Position numbers and translations under genes: made by a program. From positions 2,852,001 through 2,916,000 of the forward strand of contig NZ_CP045809.1 of the NCBI RefSeq assembly GCF_025273675.1: 64,000 nt of DNA, read 5' to 3'. Positions 33,218 to 42,900 of the stretch are shown here, piece after piece. The DNA comes from Gordonia pseudamarae (GTDB lineage Bacteria > Actinomycetota > Actinomycetes > Mycobacteriales > Mycobacteriaceae). The first letter of the stretch is position 1. Every line of letters begins with the position of its first letter. Below the pieces are notes generated by a model. The model did no database searches. It was not told the origin of the DNA and saw nothing but the letters and a program-made list of their open reading frames with translations.

Positions 33218-34111
33218 TCAGTCGCCGATCGTGACGACGGCCGGGCGGCCCGGGTCTGCCGAGGCGTACTCGCCGGGCGCCGTCGCAACGAATCCACCCG
33301 GCGGGAGTGCCTGTTCCAATTCCGGCTCGGCCCCCGCGCGGGCCGTCACCCGCAACCTCGTGACCGGCTCGGACGATATCACCTCCACCGCCGTAGCATT
33401 CGCGCCACACAAGGCCCACAGCCGGTTGGTGAGCCGTGTCCCGAGGGATGCCGGGTTCGGATCCTGGGAGACCAGCGCGGCGACGGGAGTGGCCGGCACG
33501 CCCAGACGAACGCCCGCCTCCAGCGGCACCAGCCGCTCATCCCACAGCCGCGCCGCCGCCTCGGCAAGCCGATCGGGGGTGCTGGAGTTGTCCAGCCAGG
33601 CGTCGGCCACCGCACGCCGCTGTTCGTCGGTCGCCTGGGCCGCGATCCGTGCCCGCGCGTCCTGCTCGTCGAGTCCACGCGAGGTGGTCAGCCTGTGCAC
33701 CCTCAGTTCCGCGTCGGCGCCGACGATGACGACGATGTGGAAGAACGGCGCCGAATGGTTCTCCACCAGCAGCGGGATGTCCTGCACCACGATCGCATCG
33801 GCGCCCGCGGCATCGAGTAGTTCTTGGGTACGCGCACCGATCAACGGATGGGTGATCGAGTTCAGCTTCTGCCGCTGTTCGTCGTCGGAGAAGGCCTTGG
33901 CCGCGAGTGCGGGACGGTCGAGCGAACCGTCGGCGGCCAGGATGTCCGCACCGAACGCCTCGACGAGTTGCCGGAGGCCGTCCGACCCCACAGCGACCAC
34001 CTCACGTGCGATCTTGTCCGCATCGATGAGGTAACCACCCCGTTCGGCGAAAGTGGCCGCCACCGTCGACTTGCCTGCCCCGATCCCACCGGTCAATCCC
34101 ACTCTGATCAC
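33218..34111 (-). CDS. coaE: Dephospho-CoA kinase with a C-terminal extension
   Basis: 297 aa. Residues 1-200 are dephospho-CoA kinase, the last step of coenzyme A synthesis: P-loop GLTGGIGAGKST, YLIDADKIAREVV, ITHPLIGARTQELLD and VVQDIPLLVENH. The rest (about 200-297) is not kinase. M. tuberculosis CoaE (407 aa) carries a GrpB-like domain there, and this shorter tail may be a reduced or replaced version. The GTG at 34111 gives V-I-R-V-G-L-T-G-G. Lies between rpsA and uvrB as in mycobacteria. Confidence 0.93.
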   Translation of the reverse strand: MIRVGLTGGIGAGKSTVAATFAERGGYLIDADKIAREVVAVGSDGLRQLVEAFGADILAADGSLDRPALAAKAFSDDEQRQKLNSITHPLIGARTQELLDAAGADAIVVQDIPLLVENHSAPFFHIVVIVGADAELRVHRLTTSRGLDEQDARARIAAQATDEQRRAVADAWLDNSSTPDRLAEAAARLWDERLVPLEAGVRLGVPATPVAALVSQDPNPASLGTRLTNRLWALCGANATAVEVISSEPVTRLRVTARAGAEPELEQALPPGGFVATAPGEYASADPGRPAVVTIGD

Positions 34112-34208
34112 ATCGTCCAGTCTGGCAGATGCCGATAGCACCGAAACCGTGAGTGCCCCCGATTGTCTCGGGATGCGCGCACTGCGGCGGAGCGTATCGT
34201 GAACGAAG

Positions 34209-35426
34209 TCAGCCGGTGACGCCGGTCAGTTCGATTGTGGGCTGCGGGAGGTCGGCATCGGCGACCACCGTGCGTGTGGTGAGATCCACCGCGTGAATCG
34301 TCTTGGCAGCCGGATCGGAAATGTAGGCAGTCGAACCCAGGACGTACAGATTCGGCATCGGATCCTGCCACTTGTCCGGTTCGCGCCACTCATCGATCAC
34401 CGGAATCGTCGCCGACACCTGGCCGGTCGACGGGTCGATGACGTGCAACGCGCCATCGGTACCGAGAATCAGTGCCTCGCCATCGGGTCCGCGCTTAAGT
34501 CCGCGGAAACTGTAGCTGGCCGAGAACGGCACCACGCGCAACTGACCGGTTCGGGTGTCGGTCAAGGTGAACCGGTTGGGTCGCTCCTTCTCCGCGTCCT
34601 TGTCGGTCTTGTAGTCACCGAGAACCACCGGGGACTCTTCGCTTCCGGCCTGATTGCCGATGCGCCCATAAGAGTCGGGGCTCTTCACCTTGCGGATGTC
34701 GTTGCCTGTGACGATGAGCAGCCCGTCCTCACACCCGAACACCAGCACGCCGTCGGCGGCCGCTGCCTCACCGTGGATACCCGGGCACTGGTCATTCGAC
34801 GCGATCTCCTTGCGATCCTTGTCCAGGATGGCGACGCCGCTGCGCGAGTCCTCGTTGCCGACACTGATGACGAGACTGCCGTCCGCACGCGACACGGCCA
34901 CCCCGTGGTGTGGCTCGGGGACCGTGAAGCTGGTCGACTTCGCCTTACCCTCGAGCAGTTCGGCGGGCTCGACCACGTTCACCTCGCCGGTGCCATCACT
35001 GAACAGGGTAATTCTGGAGTCATGCGGAACCACGTGTCCGGCCTCATCCCCACCGAATCGTAGGTCCGTGATTGCCGGGGCTGCGGTGTAGGAGTGTCCG
35101 TGGTCACCGTGTTGATCGGTCCAGGTACCCATGTCGACAACCCCGAACCCGCTCGCCTCGGAGATAAAGACGTTACGGCCGTTACCTGCGCTGTTGAGCC
35201 GGATAAAACCCTCCACCGGCAGATCGGCGACCTGCTTCAGCGACCCGGCGTCGAGCACCAGGACGCCACCGTCATAACTGAGCGCCAGTCGCGGGGTGGG
35301 ACCGGACTGTTCAGTGGCCTTGGCCTTGGCCGACGACGAAGGCCCACCGTCCTCGGAGTCAGCAGAACCGCAGGCGGCCAGGCCGCAGACCAGAGCAACC
35401 GCCAGCGTGGCACTTCGGAAGGTCAT
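34209..35426 (-). CDS. AztD-like zinc-binding lipoprotein (beta-propeller)
   Basis: 405 aa. Signal peptide with lipobox L-A-A-C (Cys19 from the chosen ATG), then a Ser/Lys-rich linker and a seven-bladed-propeller type repeat structure. His-rich segments WTDQHGDHGHS and VPEPHHGV are typical of the AztD periplasmic zinc chaperone family. AztD normally passes zinc to the AztC binding protein of an ABC importer; no such importer is adjacent. An upstream ATG at 35453 would add nine residues. A near-perfect Zur site lies 40 bases upstream, strengthening a zinc role and predicting induction under zinc shortage. Confidence 0.8.
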   Translation of the reverse strand: MTFRSATLAVALVCGLAACGSADSEDGGPSSSAKAKATEQSGPTPRLALSYDGGVLVLDAGSLKQVADLPVEGFIRLNSAGNGRNVFISEASGFGVVDMGTWTDQHGDHGHSYTAAPAITDLRFGGDEAGHVVPHDSRITLFSDGTGEVNVVEPAELLEGKAKSTSFTVPEPHHGVAVSRADGSLVISVGNEDSRSGVAILDKDRKEIASNDQCPGIHGEAAAADGVLVFGCEDGLLIVTGNDIRKVKSPDSYGRIGNQAGSEESPVVLGDYKTDKDAEKERPNRFTLTDTRTGQLRVVPFSASYSFRGLKRGPDGEALILGTDGALHVIDPSTGQVSATIPVIDEWREPDKWQDPMPNLYVLGSTAYISDPAAKTIHAVDLTTRTVVADADLPQPTIELTGVTG

Positions 35427-35465
35427 TGTTCGTAAATTGGACACGCACGACATTCAACCCGTTAC

Positions 35466-35480
35466 TGAAAATTATTGTCA
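35466..35480. promoter_or_regulatory. Zur box upstream of the AztD-like gene
   Basis: TGAAAAT-T-ATTGTCA is a 15-bp palindrome with one mismatch between arms. It closely matches the actinobacterial Zur/FurB consensus TGAAAATCATTTTCA. It lies 40-54 bases upstream of the lipoprotein gene start; a divergent gene starts at 35554 and could share it. Confidence 0.75.
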
Positions 35481-35553
35481 ACAGAACATATGTCGTGACG
35501 CCGGTCATTCGGCCACCCGATGCCTGTCGTGACGATCGCGTTACGTTGGGGTG

Positions 35554-36351
35554 ATGACCGTCCCCGCGCGGACCGGGCGCCGAGCGCACCGCACCACCGC
35601 CTCCCCGGCATCTGCGGCATCACGGGTCGGCGCGTGCCTGCTGATGGGTGCGAGTGCGCTGCTCGGGGGCTGCGACAACGACCGGGCCGACGAGTCGAAC
35701 CTCTCTCGCGGCGACATCCCGGTAAAGGTGTCCGGACCGCTCGTCGATGTGGTCCGGTGCGAGCAAACCGGCCCCCACACCGTGGAACTCGTGGTCGACA
35801 TGATCAACCCGTACCCGACGCCCGCCCAGTTCTCCGGACATGTCCGCGTCGCCGACGGTGCCGGCCGCCCGTTCGCGGATTCCGGACTCGGGCACATCGG
35901 ACCGATCGGGGCCGGGTACCGGCAGCGGCACACCGAAACCCTGGTGCGCGAACACAACGACGCGACAGATCCCCGGTGCACCCCGGTCATCGGCGACCCG
36001 GAGGATTGGACGCAGAAGCTCAAGCGATACTCCGGATATCGCGGAACCGTCCTGGCCCCGACCAACATCCGGCTCACCGGGTGCGACGGCGATCATGCGG
36101 TCGAGTTCCGCAATCCGCACGGACCCGCCTGGAACGTGTGGGCGTGGGTGGAACGCTTCGACGCCGACGGTGCCTCCCTGGGTTCGACGATCACCGCGAT
36201 CTGGCCCGGCCCCGGCCAGGAGCCGCTGTGGGGCCGCGAGACACGCCCGGCCGGGCTCGACCCGCCGCGCGTGGACCGGCCCGCGGCCGGCTGCCGCGTC
36301 GTCGGCGCCTGGTACGTCGTCCACGACGACGTCTCGGTGCCCGTGCCCTGA
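35554..36351 (+). CDS. Putative lipoprotein of unknown function
   Basis: 265 aa. Long Arg/Ala-rich n-region, hydrophobic core and lipobox L-G-G-C (Cys about 40), so probably lipid-anchored outside the membrane. The mature part is all-beta in look, with four or so cysteines (VRCEQT, PRCTPV, TGCDGD, AGCRVV) that may form disulfides. No known domain recognised. Divergent from the AztD-like gene, with the Zur box between them, so it may be part of the zinc response. An in-frame GTG just before the ATG is an alternative start. Confidence 0.65.
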   Translation: MTVPARTGRRAHRTTASPASAASRVGACLLMGASALLGGCDNDRADESNLSRGDIPVKVSGPLVDVVRCEQTGPHTVELVVDMINPYPTPAQFSGHVRVADGAGRPFADSGLGHIGPIGAGYRQRHTETLVREHNDATDPRCTPVIGDPEDWTQKLKRYSGYRGTVLAPTNIRLTGCDGDHAVEFRNPHGPAWNVWAWVERFDADGASLGSTITAIWPGPGQEPLWGRETRPAGLDPPRVDRPAAGCRVVGAWYVVHDDVSVPVP

Positions 36352-36413
36352 TCGACAATCACCCCGGGCAACGATCACCCGCACAGCGATCACCCCGGCA
36401 ACGATGGCCCGGG

Positions 36414-36463
36414 CAACACCAACAGCGCCCCGGCTCGGAGGAGCCGGGGCGCTGTTGGTGTTG
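36414..36463. terminator. Strong bidirectional terminator between lipoprotein gene and rpsA
   Basis: A perfect 23-bp stem (36414-36436 with 36441-36463) and a GGAG loop stand between the two convergent stops. By length and GC content it is the strongest hairpin in the window. Confidence 0.85.
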
Positions 36464-36475
36464 TGGCGGAGCCTA

Positions 36476-37951
36476 TCAGGCGTTGCCGGACAGCTTCTCG
36501 CGCAGAGCGGCAAGCTGCTCGTCGCTGGCCAGCGACCCACCCGACGATGCGCCGGTCGAGGACGACGACGAACCGCCGCGGCTGCCCTCGGAGGACGACG
36601 ACGAGTAGTCCGACGGTGCGGCTGCGGCCTCGGCGGCAGCGGCGGCGAACTTCTCCATCTGGGTGGTGTGCATCTTGTGACGACGCTCGGCCTCGGCGTA
36701 GCGGGCTTCCCATTCCTTCTGCTGGGTTTCGAAGCCTTCGAGCCATTCGTTGGTCTCGGGATCGAAGCCCTCGGGGAAGATGTAGTTGCCCTGCTCGTCG
36801 TAGCTGTCGGCCATGCCGTACTTCGACGGGTCGAACTCTTCGGTGTAGTCCTCGTTGGCCTGCTTGAGGCTCAGCGAGATCCGGCGACGCTCCAGGTCGA
36901 TGTCGATGACCTTGACCATGGCGTCGTCACCGACGGCGACAACCTGATCCGGCACCTCGACGTGACGCTCGGCCAGCTCGGAGATGTGGACCAGACCCTC
37001 GATGCCCTCGTCGACGCGGACGAACGCACCGAACGGCACGAGCTTGGTGACCTTGCCCGGCACGATCTGGCCGATGGCATGGGTACGGGCGAACTGACGC
37101 CACGGATCTTCCTGAGTCGCCTTGAGCGACAGCGACACACGCTCGCGGTCGAGATCGACGTCGAGAACCTCGACGGTGACCTCGTCGCCCACGGCGACAA
37201 CCTCGGACGGGTGATCGATATGCTTCCAGGACAGTTCGGAGACGTGCACCAGGCCGTCGACACCGCCGAGATCGACGAACGCGCCGAAGTTGACGATCGA
37301 GGACACGACGCCCTTGCGGACCTGGCCCTTCTGCAGCTGATGCAGGAACTCGCTGCGGACCTCGGACTGGGTCTGCTCGAGCCAGGCGCGCCGCGACAGG
37401 ACCACGTTGTTGCGGTTCTTGTCGAGCTCGATGATCTTGGCCTCGATCTCCTTGCCGATGTACGGCTGCAGATCGCGGACACGACGCATCTCCACCAGCG
37501 AGGCGGGAAGGAAGCCACGCAGACCGATGTCGAGGATCAGGCCGCCCTTGACGACCTCGATGACGGTGCCCTTGACGGCCTCGTCCTTCTCCTTGAGCTC
37601 TTCGATGGTGCCCCAGGCCCGCTCGTACTGAGCGCGCTTCTTGGACAGGATCAGGCGGCCTTCTTTGTCCTCCTTGGTGAGGACCAGCGCCTCGACCTCG
37701 TCACCGACGTTGACGACCTCGGAGGGATCGACGTCGTGCTTGATCGACAGTTCGCGGGACGGGATGACGCCTTCGGTCTTGTAACCGATGTCGAGCAGAA
37801 CCTCGTCACGGTCCACCTTGACGATGGTGCCTTCCACGATGTCGCCATCGTTGAAGTACTTGATCGTGGAGTCGATGGCGGCGAGGAAGTCCTCGGCCGA
37901 GCCGATATCGTTGACGGCTACTTGCGGCGAGGAAATCGTGGGGGACGACAT
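36476..37951 (-). CDS. rpsA: 30S ribosomal protein S1
   Basis: 491 aa, four S1 RNA-binding repeats as in mycobacteria (about 35-105, 120-190, 205-275, 290-360), for example DGDIVEGTIVKVDRDEVLLDIGYKTEGVIP and GIEGLVHISELAERHV. The C-terminal tail from about 430 is Ala- then Ser-rich (DYSSSSSEGSRGG) and differs from mycobacterial tails, the part linked to pyrazinoic acid action in M. tuberculosis. The ATG at 37951 gives M-S-S-P-T-I-S-S-P-Q-V-A-V-N-D-I-G; a longer frame covers the promoter. Divergent from the methyltransferase gene across 266 bases. Confidence 0.97.
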   Translation of the reverse strand: MSSPTISSPQVAVNDIGSAEDFLAAIDSTIKYFNDGDIVEGTIVKVDRDEVLLDIGYKTEGVIPSRELSIKHDVDPSEVVNVGDEVEALVLTKEDKEGRLILSKKRAQYERAWGTIEELKEKDEAVKGTVIEVVKGGLILDIGLRGFLPASLVEMRRVRDLQPYIGKEIEAKIIELDKNRNNVVLSRRAWLEQTQSEVRSEFLHQLQKGQVRKGVVSSIVNFGAFVDLGGVDGLVHVSELSWKHIDHPSEVVAVGDEVTVEVLDVDLDRERVSLSLKATQEDPWRQFARTHAIGQIVPGKVTKLVPFGAFVRVDEGIEGLVHISELAERHVEVPDQVVAVGDDAMVKVIDIDLERRRISLSLKQANEDYTEEFDPSKYGMADSYDEQGNYIFPEGFDPETNEWLEGFETQQKEWEARYAEAERRHKMHTTQMEKFAAAAAEAAAAPSDYSSSSSEGSRGGSSSSSTGASSGGSLASDEQLAALREKLSGNA

Positions 37952-38217
37952 ATGTTGAGTTGCTCCGGACAGGGTTGTAGTAGGTACTGAAATGTCTGAT
38001 GTTGCTCGCGGCGCCACGCCCCCGACGGTCATGCGACCGGACCGGTGGTGAGAACGCTCCGAACCACGCGCAAAAACGTACGCGCGCGCAATCAAGGCTA
38101 CTCCAGGCGTATTGTCCTGGGCAAATGCGCCCTCCACCGGCCACGACCAGCGACTATCGCCGATACGCCGCGCCACCGGGCCTCGGCCCGGTACGGACTC
38201 CTACACTGATAGTCGCC

Positions 38218-39093
38218 ATGAACCCCGATCAGCCCACCCACCAGCAGCAACACCCGGCAACCGACGCGCAGGCCGACCCGCCGGCCCGTCTGCCGGGCCC
38301 CCTCCAGGACATCGACTCGACGGTCAGCGAGCAGGCCTCCCGCCGGTGGTGGGATCAGGACGCCGACGACTACCACGACGAGCACGGCGAGTTTCTGGGC
38401 GCCGCCCGGCCCGGAGGCGAGTTCCGCTGGTGCCCGGAGGGCCTCACCGAGGCCGAAGCGGGACTGCTCGGCCCGGTCGAGGGCAGGACGGTCCTGGAGG
38501 TGGGCTGCGGCTCCGCGCCGTGCGCGCGCTGGCTCACCGCCCACGGTGCGCACGTGATCGGCCTCGACCTGTCGCGGGAGATGCTGCGGCACGGGCTGCG
38601 GGCCATCGCCGGCGACGACTCACCCACTCCCCTGATCCAGGCGACCGCCGAAGCGCTGCCGTTCGCCAACGACTCCTTCGACATCGCGTTCTCCTCGTTC
38701 GGCGCGATCCCGTTCGTCGCCGACTCCGCACGGGTGATGGCCGAGGTGGCACGGGTGCTCCGGCCGGGCGGCCGCTGGGTGTTCTCGATCAACCATCCGA
38801 TGCGGTGGATGTTTCCCGACGACCCCGGCCCGGCGGGGCTGACCGTGTCGATCCCCTATTTCAGCCGGACGCCGTACCGGGAGACCGACGACGACGGGCA
38901 CGTCACGTATGTGGAACACCACCGCACGATCGGTGACCGGGTCCGGGAAATCGGTGCCGCCGGACTGATCCTGGACGACATCGTCGAACCCGAGTGGCCC
39001 GACGGATTCACCGAAACATGGGGACAGTGGAGTCCGTTGCGCGGTAGCTACTTTCCGGGTACCGCAATCTTCTGTTCCCACAAACCGGGGTGA
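38218..39093 (+). CDS. Class I SAM-dependent methyltransferase
   Basis: 291 aa. Motif I VLEVGCGSAPCARWL, acidic loop VIGLDLSREML, and the later motifs ATAEALPFANDSFDIAFSSF and VARVLRPGGRWVFSINHPMRW place it among Methyltransf_11-type enzymes acting on small molecules, lipids or quinones. The substrate is not predictable. It stands beside rpsA, divergent. Its stop is only four bases from that of the convergent glycosyltransferase, so it marks the border of the synthetase cluster. Confidence 0.85.
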   Translation: MNPDQPTHQQQHPATDAQADPPARLPGPLQDIDSTVSEQASRRWWDQDADDYHDEHGEFLGAARPGGEFRWCPEGLTEAEAGLLGPVEGRTVLEVGCGSAPCARWLTAHGAHVIGLDLSREMLRHGLRAIAGDDSPTPLIQATAEALPFANDSFDIAFSSFGAIPFVADSARVMAEVARVLRPGGRWVFSINHPMRWMFPDDPGPAGLTVSIPYFSRTPYRETDDDGHVTYVEHHRTIGDRVREIGAAGLILDDIVEPEWPDGFTETWGQWSPLRGSYFPGTAIFCSHKPG

Positions 39094-39097
39094 ACGG

Positions 39098-39964
39098 TCA
39101 GATGTACACGACGCGGTATTTGACGCTGCCCCACAGCCGCCCGACGAGATTGCCGGTGATCCACACCCATTCGCCGCGGCGCCGGCGCGACCACGCCCAC
39201 GGCCACACCGGGCATAGCCCGACCACCACGGCCGCATGGGCCGGCAACCACCACCACTGCCGGCCCGGCGCACCGTATTGTTTGGCTACCCGGGCATCTT
39301 CGCGTCCGTATTCCACCGTCTGCCGCCACGATTCCCGCATACTGGTGCGAAACCGGTAGGCCACCATCGCGTCCTGGGCATAGCCGAACCGGTAGCCCGA
39401 TGTCTGTATCCGCCAGCACAACTCGACGTCGCTGCCGGCGGTGGGATAGCTCTCATCCCAGCCGCCGACGGCGTCGAAAACCGCGCGGTGGATACCGAGA
39501 TTGCAACCGAATGTGATGGGCAGGAATCGGGCGGCGACGAACGGCTCTTCGGGGCCGGGCAGCACTCGCCAGGACGCCACCACCGGGTCGTTGAGGGTGG
39601 CCGATTCGACGGGGCCGCCAACCAGATCGGCATCGGCCGCAGCCGCCGTCATCGCCCGCAGCCAGGACGGACACACGGCGTCGTCCTGATCACAGTAGGC
39701 GATGAAATCGTATGCTGCGCTGCGCGTTCCCACGTTGCGCGCATGAGATGTCCCGGGCACACCCGATGAGTCGACGCGGCGCAGCCGGAGCCGTCCGCGT
39801 AGCGGGTGGGAGTCGATATGACCGCACAGGGCGTCGCTGCCCTCGTTGTCGCTGACGATGACCTCGAAGTCGCCGTCGTAGTCCTGTGCGGCCAGTGCGT
39901 CGAGTTGCACGTCGAGATCCGGCAGGCCCCGATAGTAGGCGATCACCACCGACACGCCCCTCAC
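39098..39964 (-). CDS. Family 2 glycosyltransferase coupled to the peptide synthetase
   Basis: 288 aa. GT-A fold: N-terminal [10 protein letters not shown] nucleotide-binding strand, [12 protein letters not shown], and the metal-binding acidic motif YCDQDDAV. It is clearly a paralogue of the glycosyltransferase at 60404-61342 (shared [18 protein letters not shown] segment and similar C-terminus [14 protein letters not shown]). Its GTG start overlaps the synthetase stop (GTGA), so it is translated from the same message and probably decorates the peptide or its lipid part. Sugar donor unknown. Confidence 0.87.
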   Translation of the reverse strand: MRGVSVVIAYYRGLPDLDVQLDALAAQDYDGDFEVIVSDNEGSDALCGHIDSHPLRGRLRLRRVDSSGVPGTSHARNVGTRSAAYDFIAYCDQDDAVCPSWLRAMTAAAADADLVGGPVESATLNDPVVASWRVLPGPEEPFVAARFLPITFGCNLGIHRAVFDAVGGWDESYPTAGSDVELCWRIQTSGYRFGYAQDAMVAYRFRTSMRESWRQTVEYGREDARVAKQYGAPGRQWWWLPAHAAVVVGLCPVWPWAWSRRRRGEWVWITGNLVGRLWGSVKYRVVYI

Positions 39965-42900
39965 AGCAGCGACCGCAACCGCGCGACCGTGCTGTCCGGT
40001 ACGTCACCGGCCACCGCCGCCTCCAGGACGGCCAGCAGCCGTCGCGCCGCATCGTCGACGGTCGGCCGGTCGAACAGGGCTACCGGATAGATGATCGTGC
40101 CCTCGATACCTGCCGGCAGCTCGTTGTCACTCAGTTCGAGCAGGGTGAATTCAAGGTCGTGCTTCGCCGTGATCTTCGGGATCTCCTCACGAGCCACGCG
40201 TACACCTCCCAGATCGAGTTGGAGTAGCGCCGCATCCCCGAGATCGGCATGTTGCAGGATCAGTGTCGATGAGAAGAACGGATTTCCCACCGATCCGCCG
40301 GGGATTCGGGTGAGTCCGCAGGCATCGATCAGGTCGAAGATCGAGATGTCGGGGTGTGCGAGGCCGCCGAGCAATTGGTCGCGGACGTCCCGGACCAGAT
40401 CGGTGAATCGGCGTGCGTCACCGGCGTCCAATCGCATCGGGACGTCTTCGGCGAAGTTGCCGACCACACCGGCGAGAGCCGGATGCGCGCGGTTGCCACT
40501 GGAAGTGGCGACGCGGACGTCGGGGTTGCCGCCGAGATCGGCGAGCACGATCGCGAACGCCGCCTGGAGGACGGCGAAAACACCGACCGACCGATCGCGG
40601 GCATAACGGTCGATCGCGTTGTGCAGGTCGGTACCGATGGTGAACCGCACCGTCGCGCCGTCGGCGTCCCAGACGTCGGGGCGCGGCCGGTCGGTGGGCA
40701 GTGCCGGAGCGGGTGTCGCGCCCGTACCGCCGTCACCGAAGATGCCGGCCCAGTACGCCAACTGGCGCCGGAATTCGTCGGTGCGTGCGGCGGGTGTACC
40801 CAGGAGTGCGTTGCGCCACCGCGCGTAGTCGACGTATCTGACCGTGGGTTCGGGCAGCTCGGGTGCCGTCCCGTCCCGGCGGGCCGCGTACGCGGTCAGC
40901 ACGTCGCGGGCCAGCGGCGCCATCGACTGCCCGTCGAAGCTCAGGTGATGAATCACCAGAACCAGAATGTGGACGTCGGACCGCAGGCGCAGCAACCGGA
41001 TTCCGATCGGAACCCCGTTCTCGACGTCGAGCGGCAACGACGCGGCATCGGCCAGCGCATCGGCCGGTCTGTCCTCGGCGATGTCGACCGGGATCAACCC
41101 CTGCCGCACGGTGTCGATGATCTCCGCGGTCGGCAGGACGACCAGTTGCGGCCCGGTCCCCTCGTCGCGGTACCGGGTGCGCAGCGCCTCGTGCCGGTCG
41201 ACCAGGTCGAATACGGCGGCTTCGACGGCCGCGATGTCCAGGTCGCCGGTGAATCGGATCGCCATCGGGACGTTCCAGTCGCCGCCCGACCCTGCCCGGA
41301 CCGATTCCCACAGCCGCCGTTGTGCCGGTGCGAGCGGGGCCGGACTGTCATCAGCTGTCCGGGCCAGTGGCGCAGCGTCCGGGCCGCCGGTGTCGACGAG
41401 TGCGGCGACGGCTGCCACCAAGTCGGCGATGTCGGCCGCGTCGAACAGCGCCCGCACCGGTATCGGGCAGGCCAGTTCGGCTTCCAGCCGGGCAGCGGCG
41501 CGGGTCGCCGACAGCGAGTTGCCACCGAGAGCGAAGAAGTTGTCGGCCAGGCCGACGCGGTCGGCTCCGGTGACCTCGGCGACCACGCCCACCACCCGGT
41601 GTTCCAGCTCGGTCGCCGGGGCCTGGTACGCCCGCCGGACAGGTGCCGGCCGGGGCAGCCGATTCCGGTCCACCTTGCCGGTACTGGTGTACGGAAGTCG
41701 TTCGAGCACATGTACTTCTGGTCGAAGGTAGCCTGGCAACCGGTGGGCGACCGCGCGCGCAACCGCATCGGCGAAGCCGGTGGACACATCCGGCGCACCG
41801 GATGCGGTGACGAATCCGATCAGCCGATCCGATCCACCGGCGCCGGGCACGGTGGTCACCACCGCGTCGGTGACTCCGGCGCAGCTGCGCAGCGCCGCCT
41901 CGATCTCCCCCGGTTCGATCCGGAAACCACGGATTTTGAACTGCCGGTCGGTGCGGCCGAGGTAGACGAGGTTGCCGTCGCTCAGCCGACGCACCAGATC
42001 GCCGGTGCGGTACATCCGGGAACCGTCGATCGGGTCGGCCACGAAGGCGGCGGCGGTCCGGGCGGGATCACCGTGGTAACCACGCGCCACCTGCACCCCG
42101 CCGAGGTACAACTCACCGGCGACACCGTCGGGTACGAGTTGCAGTCTGCTGTCGAGCACCCTGATCGTCACCGACGGCTGCGGACCGCCGATCGGCACCG
42201 GCCCTCCGTCTGCCGCGTCCGGCCCGGTGACCGCATGACCGGTGACGCTCACGGCCGCCTCGGTAGGACCGTACAGATTATGCAGCGTCGCAACCGATCC
42301 GGTGTCACGGAATCTGGATACCAGATCACCGGGCAGTTCCTCGCCGATGCACAGGACCGTCCGCAGGGTGTCGGGCAGGGCGCCCGCGTCGAGCACCATC
42401 GCCAACCCGGACGGCACCGTCGGCAGCACACTCACCCGGTGCCCGACGAGGTCGGCCAGAACCGCACGCCCGTCCCGTTCGGTGCCCGCATCGGCCACCA
42501 CGATCCGGGCGCCGGTCCGCAGCGGCCACCAGTACTCCCACACCGACAGGTCGAATCCTGCTGCCGTCTTGAGCAGGACCGTGTCACCCTCTCCCATCGG
42601 GTACCGCTGCTGCATCCACCGGAGTTGTTCGGTGACCGCGGCGATACCGACGTTCACGCCTTTGGGTACTCCGGTGGACCCGGAGGTGAACAACACATAG
42701 GCGGTGTTGTCGGGTCGGCTGCCTGCCGGGGACGCCGTCGACGGCGGTTGCTCCGACATGGGCGCTGCCAGGTCCAGATACCGGCGGTCGGCGACGTCCA
42801 CCGGTCCGACGCCCAGGATCAGTGTCGGGTCGGCGGCGTCGAGGATCAGACTCGCGCGCGCCGCCGCTGTCAGGTCCACCGGAACGTAGGCGGCGCCGAC

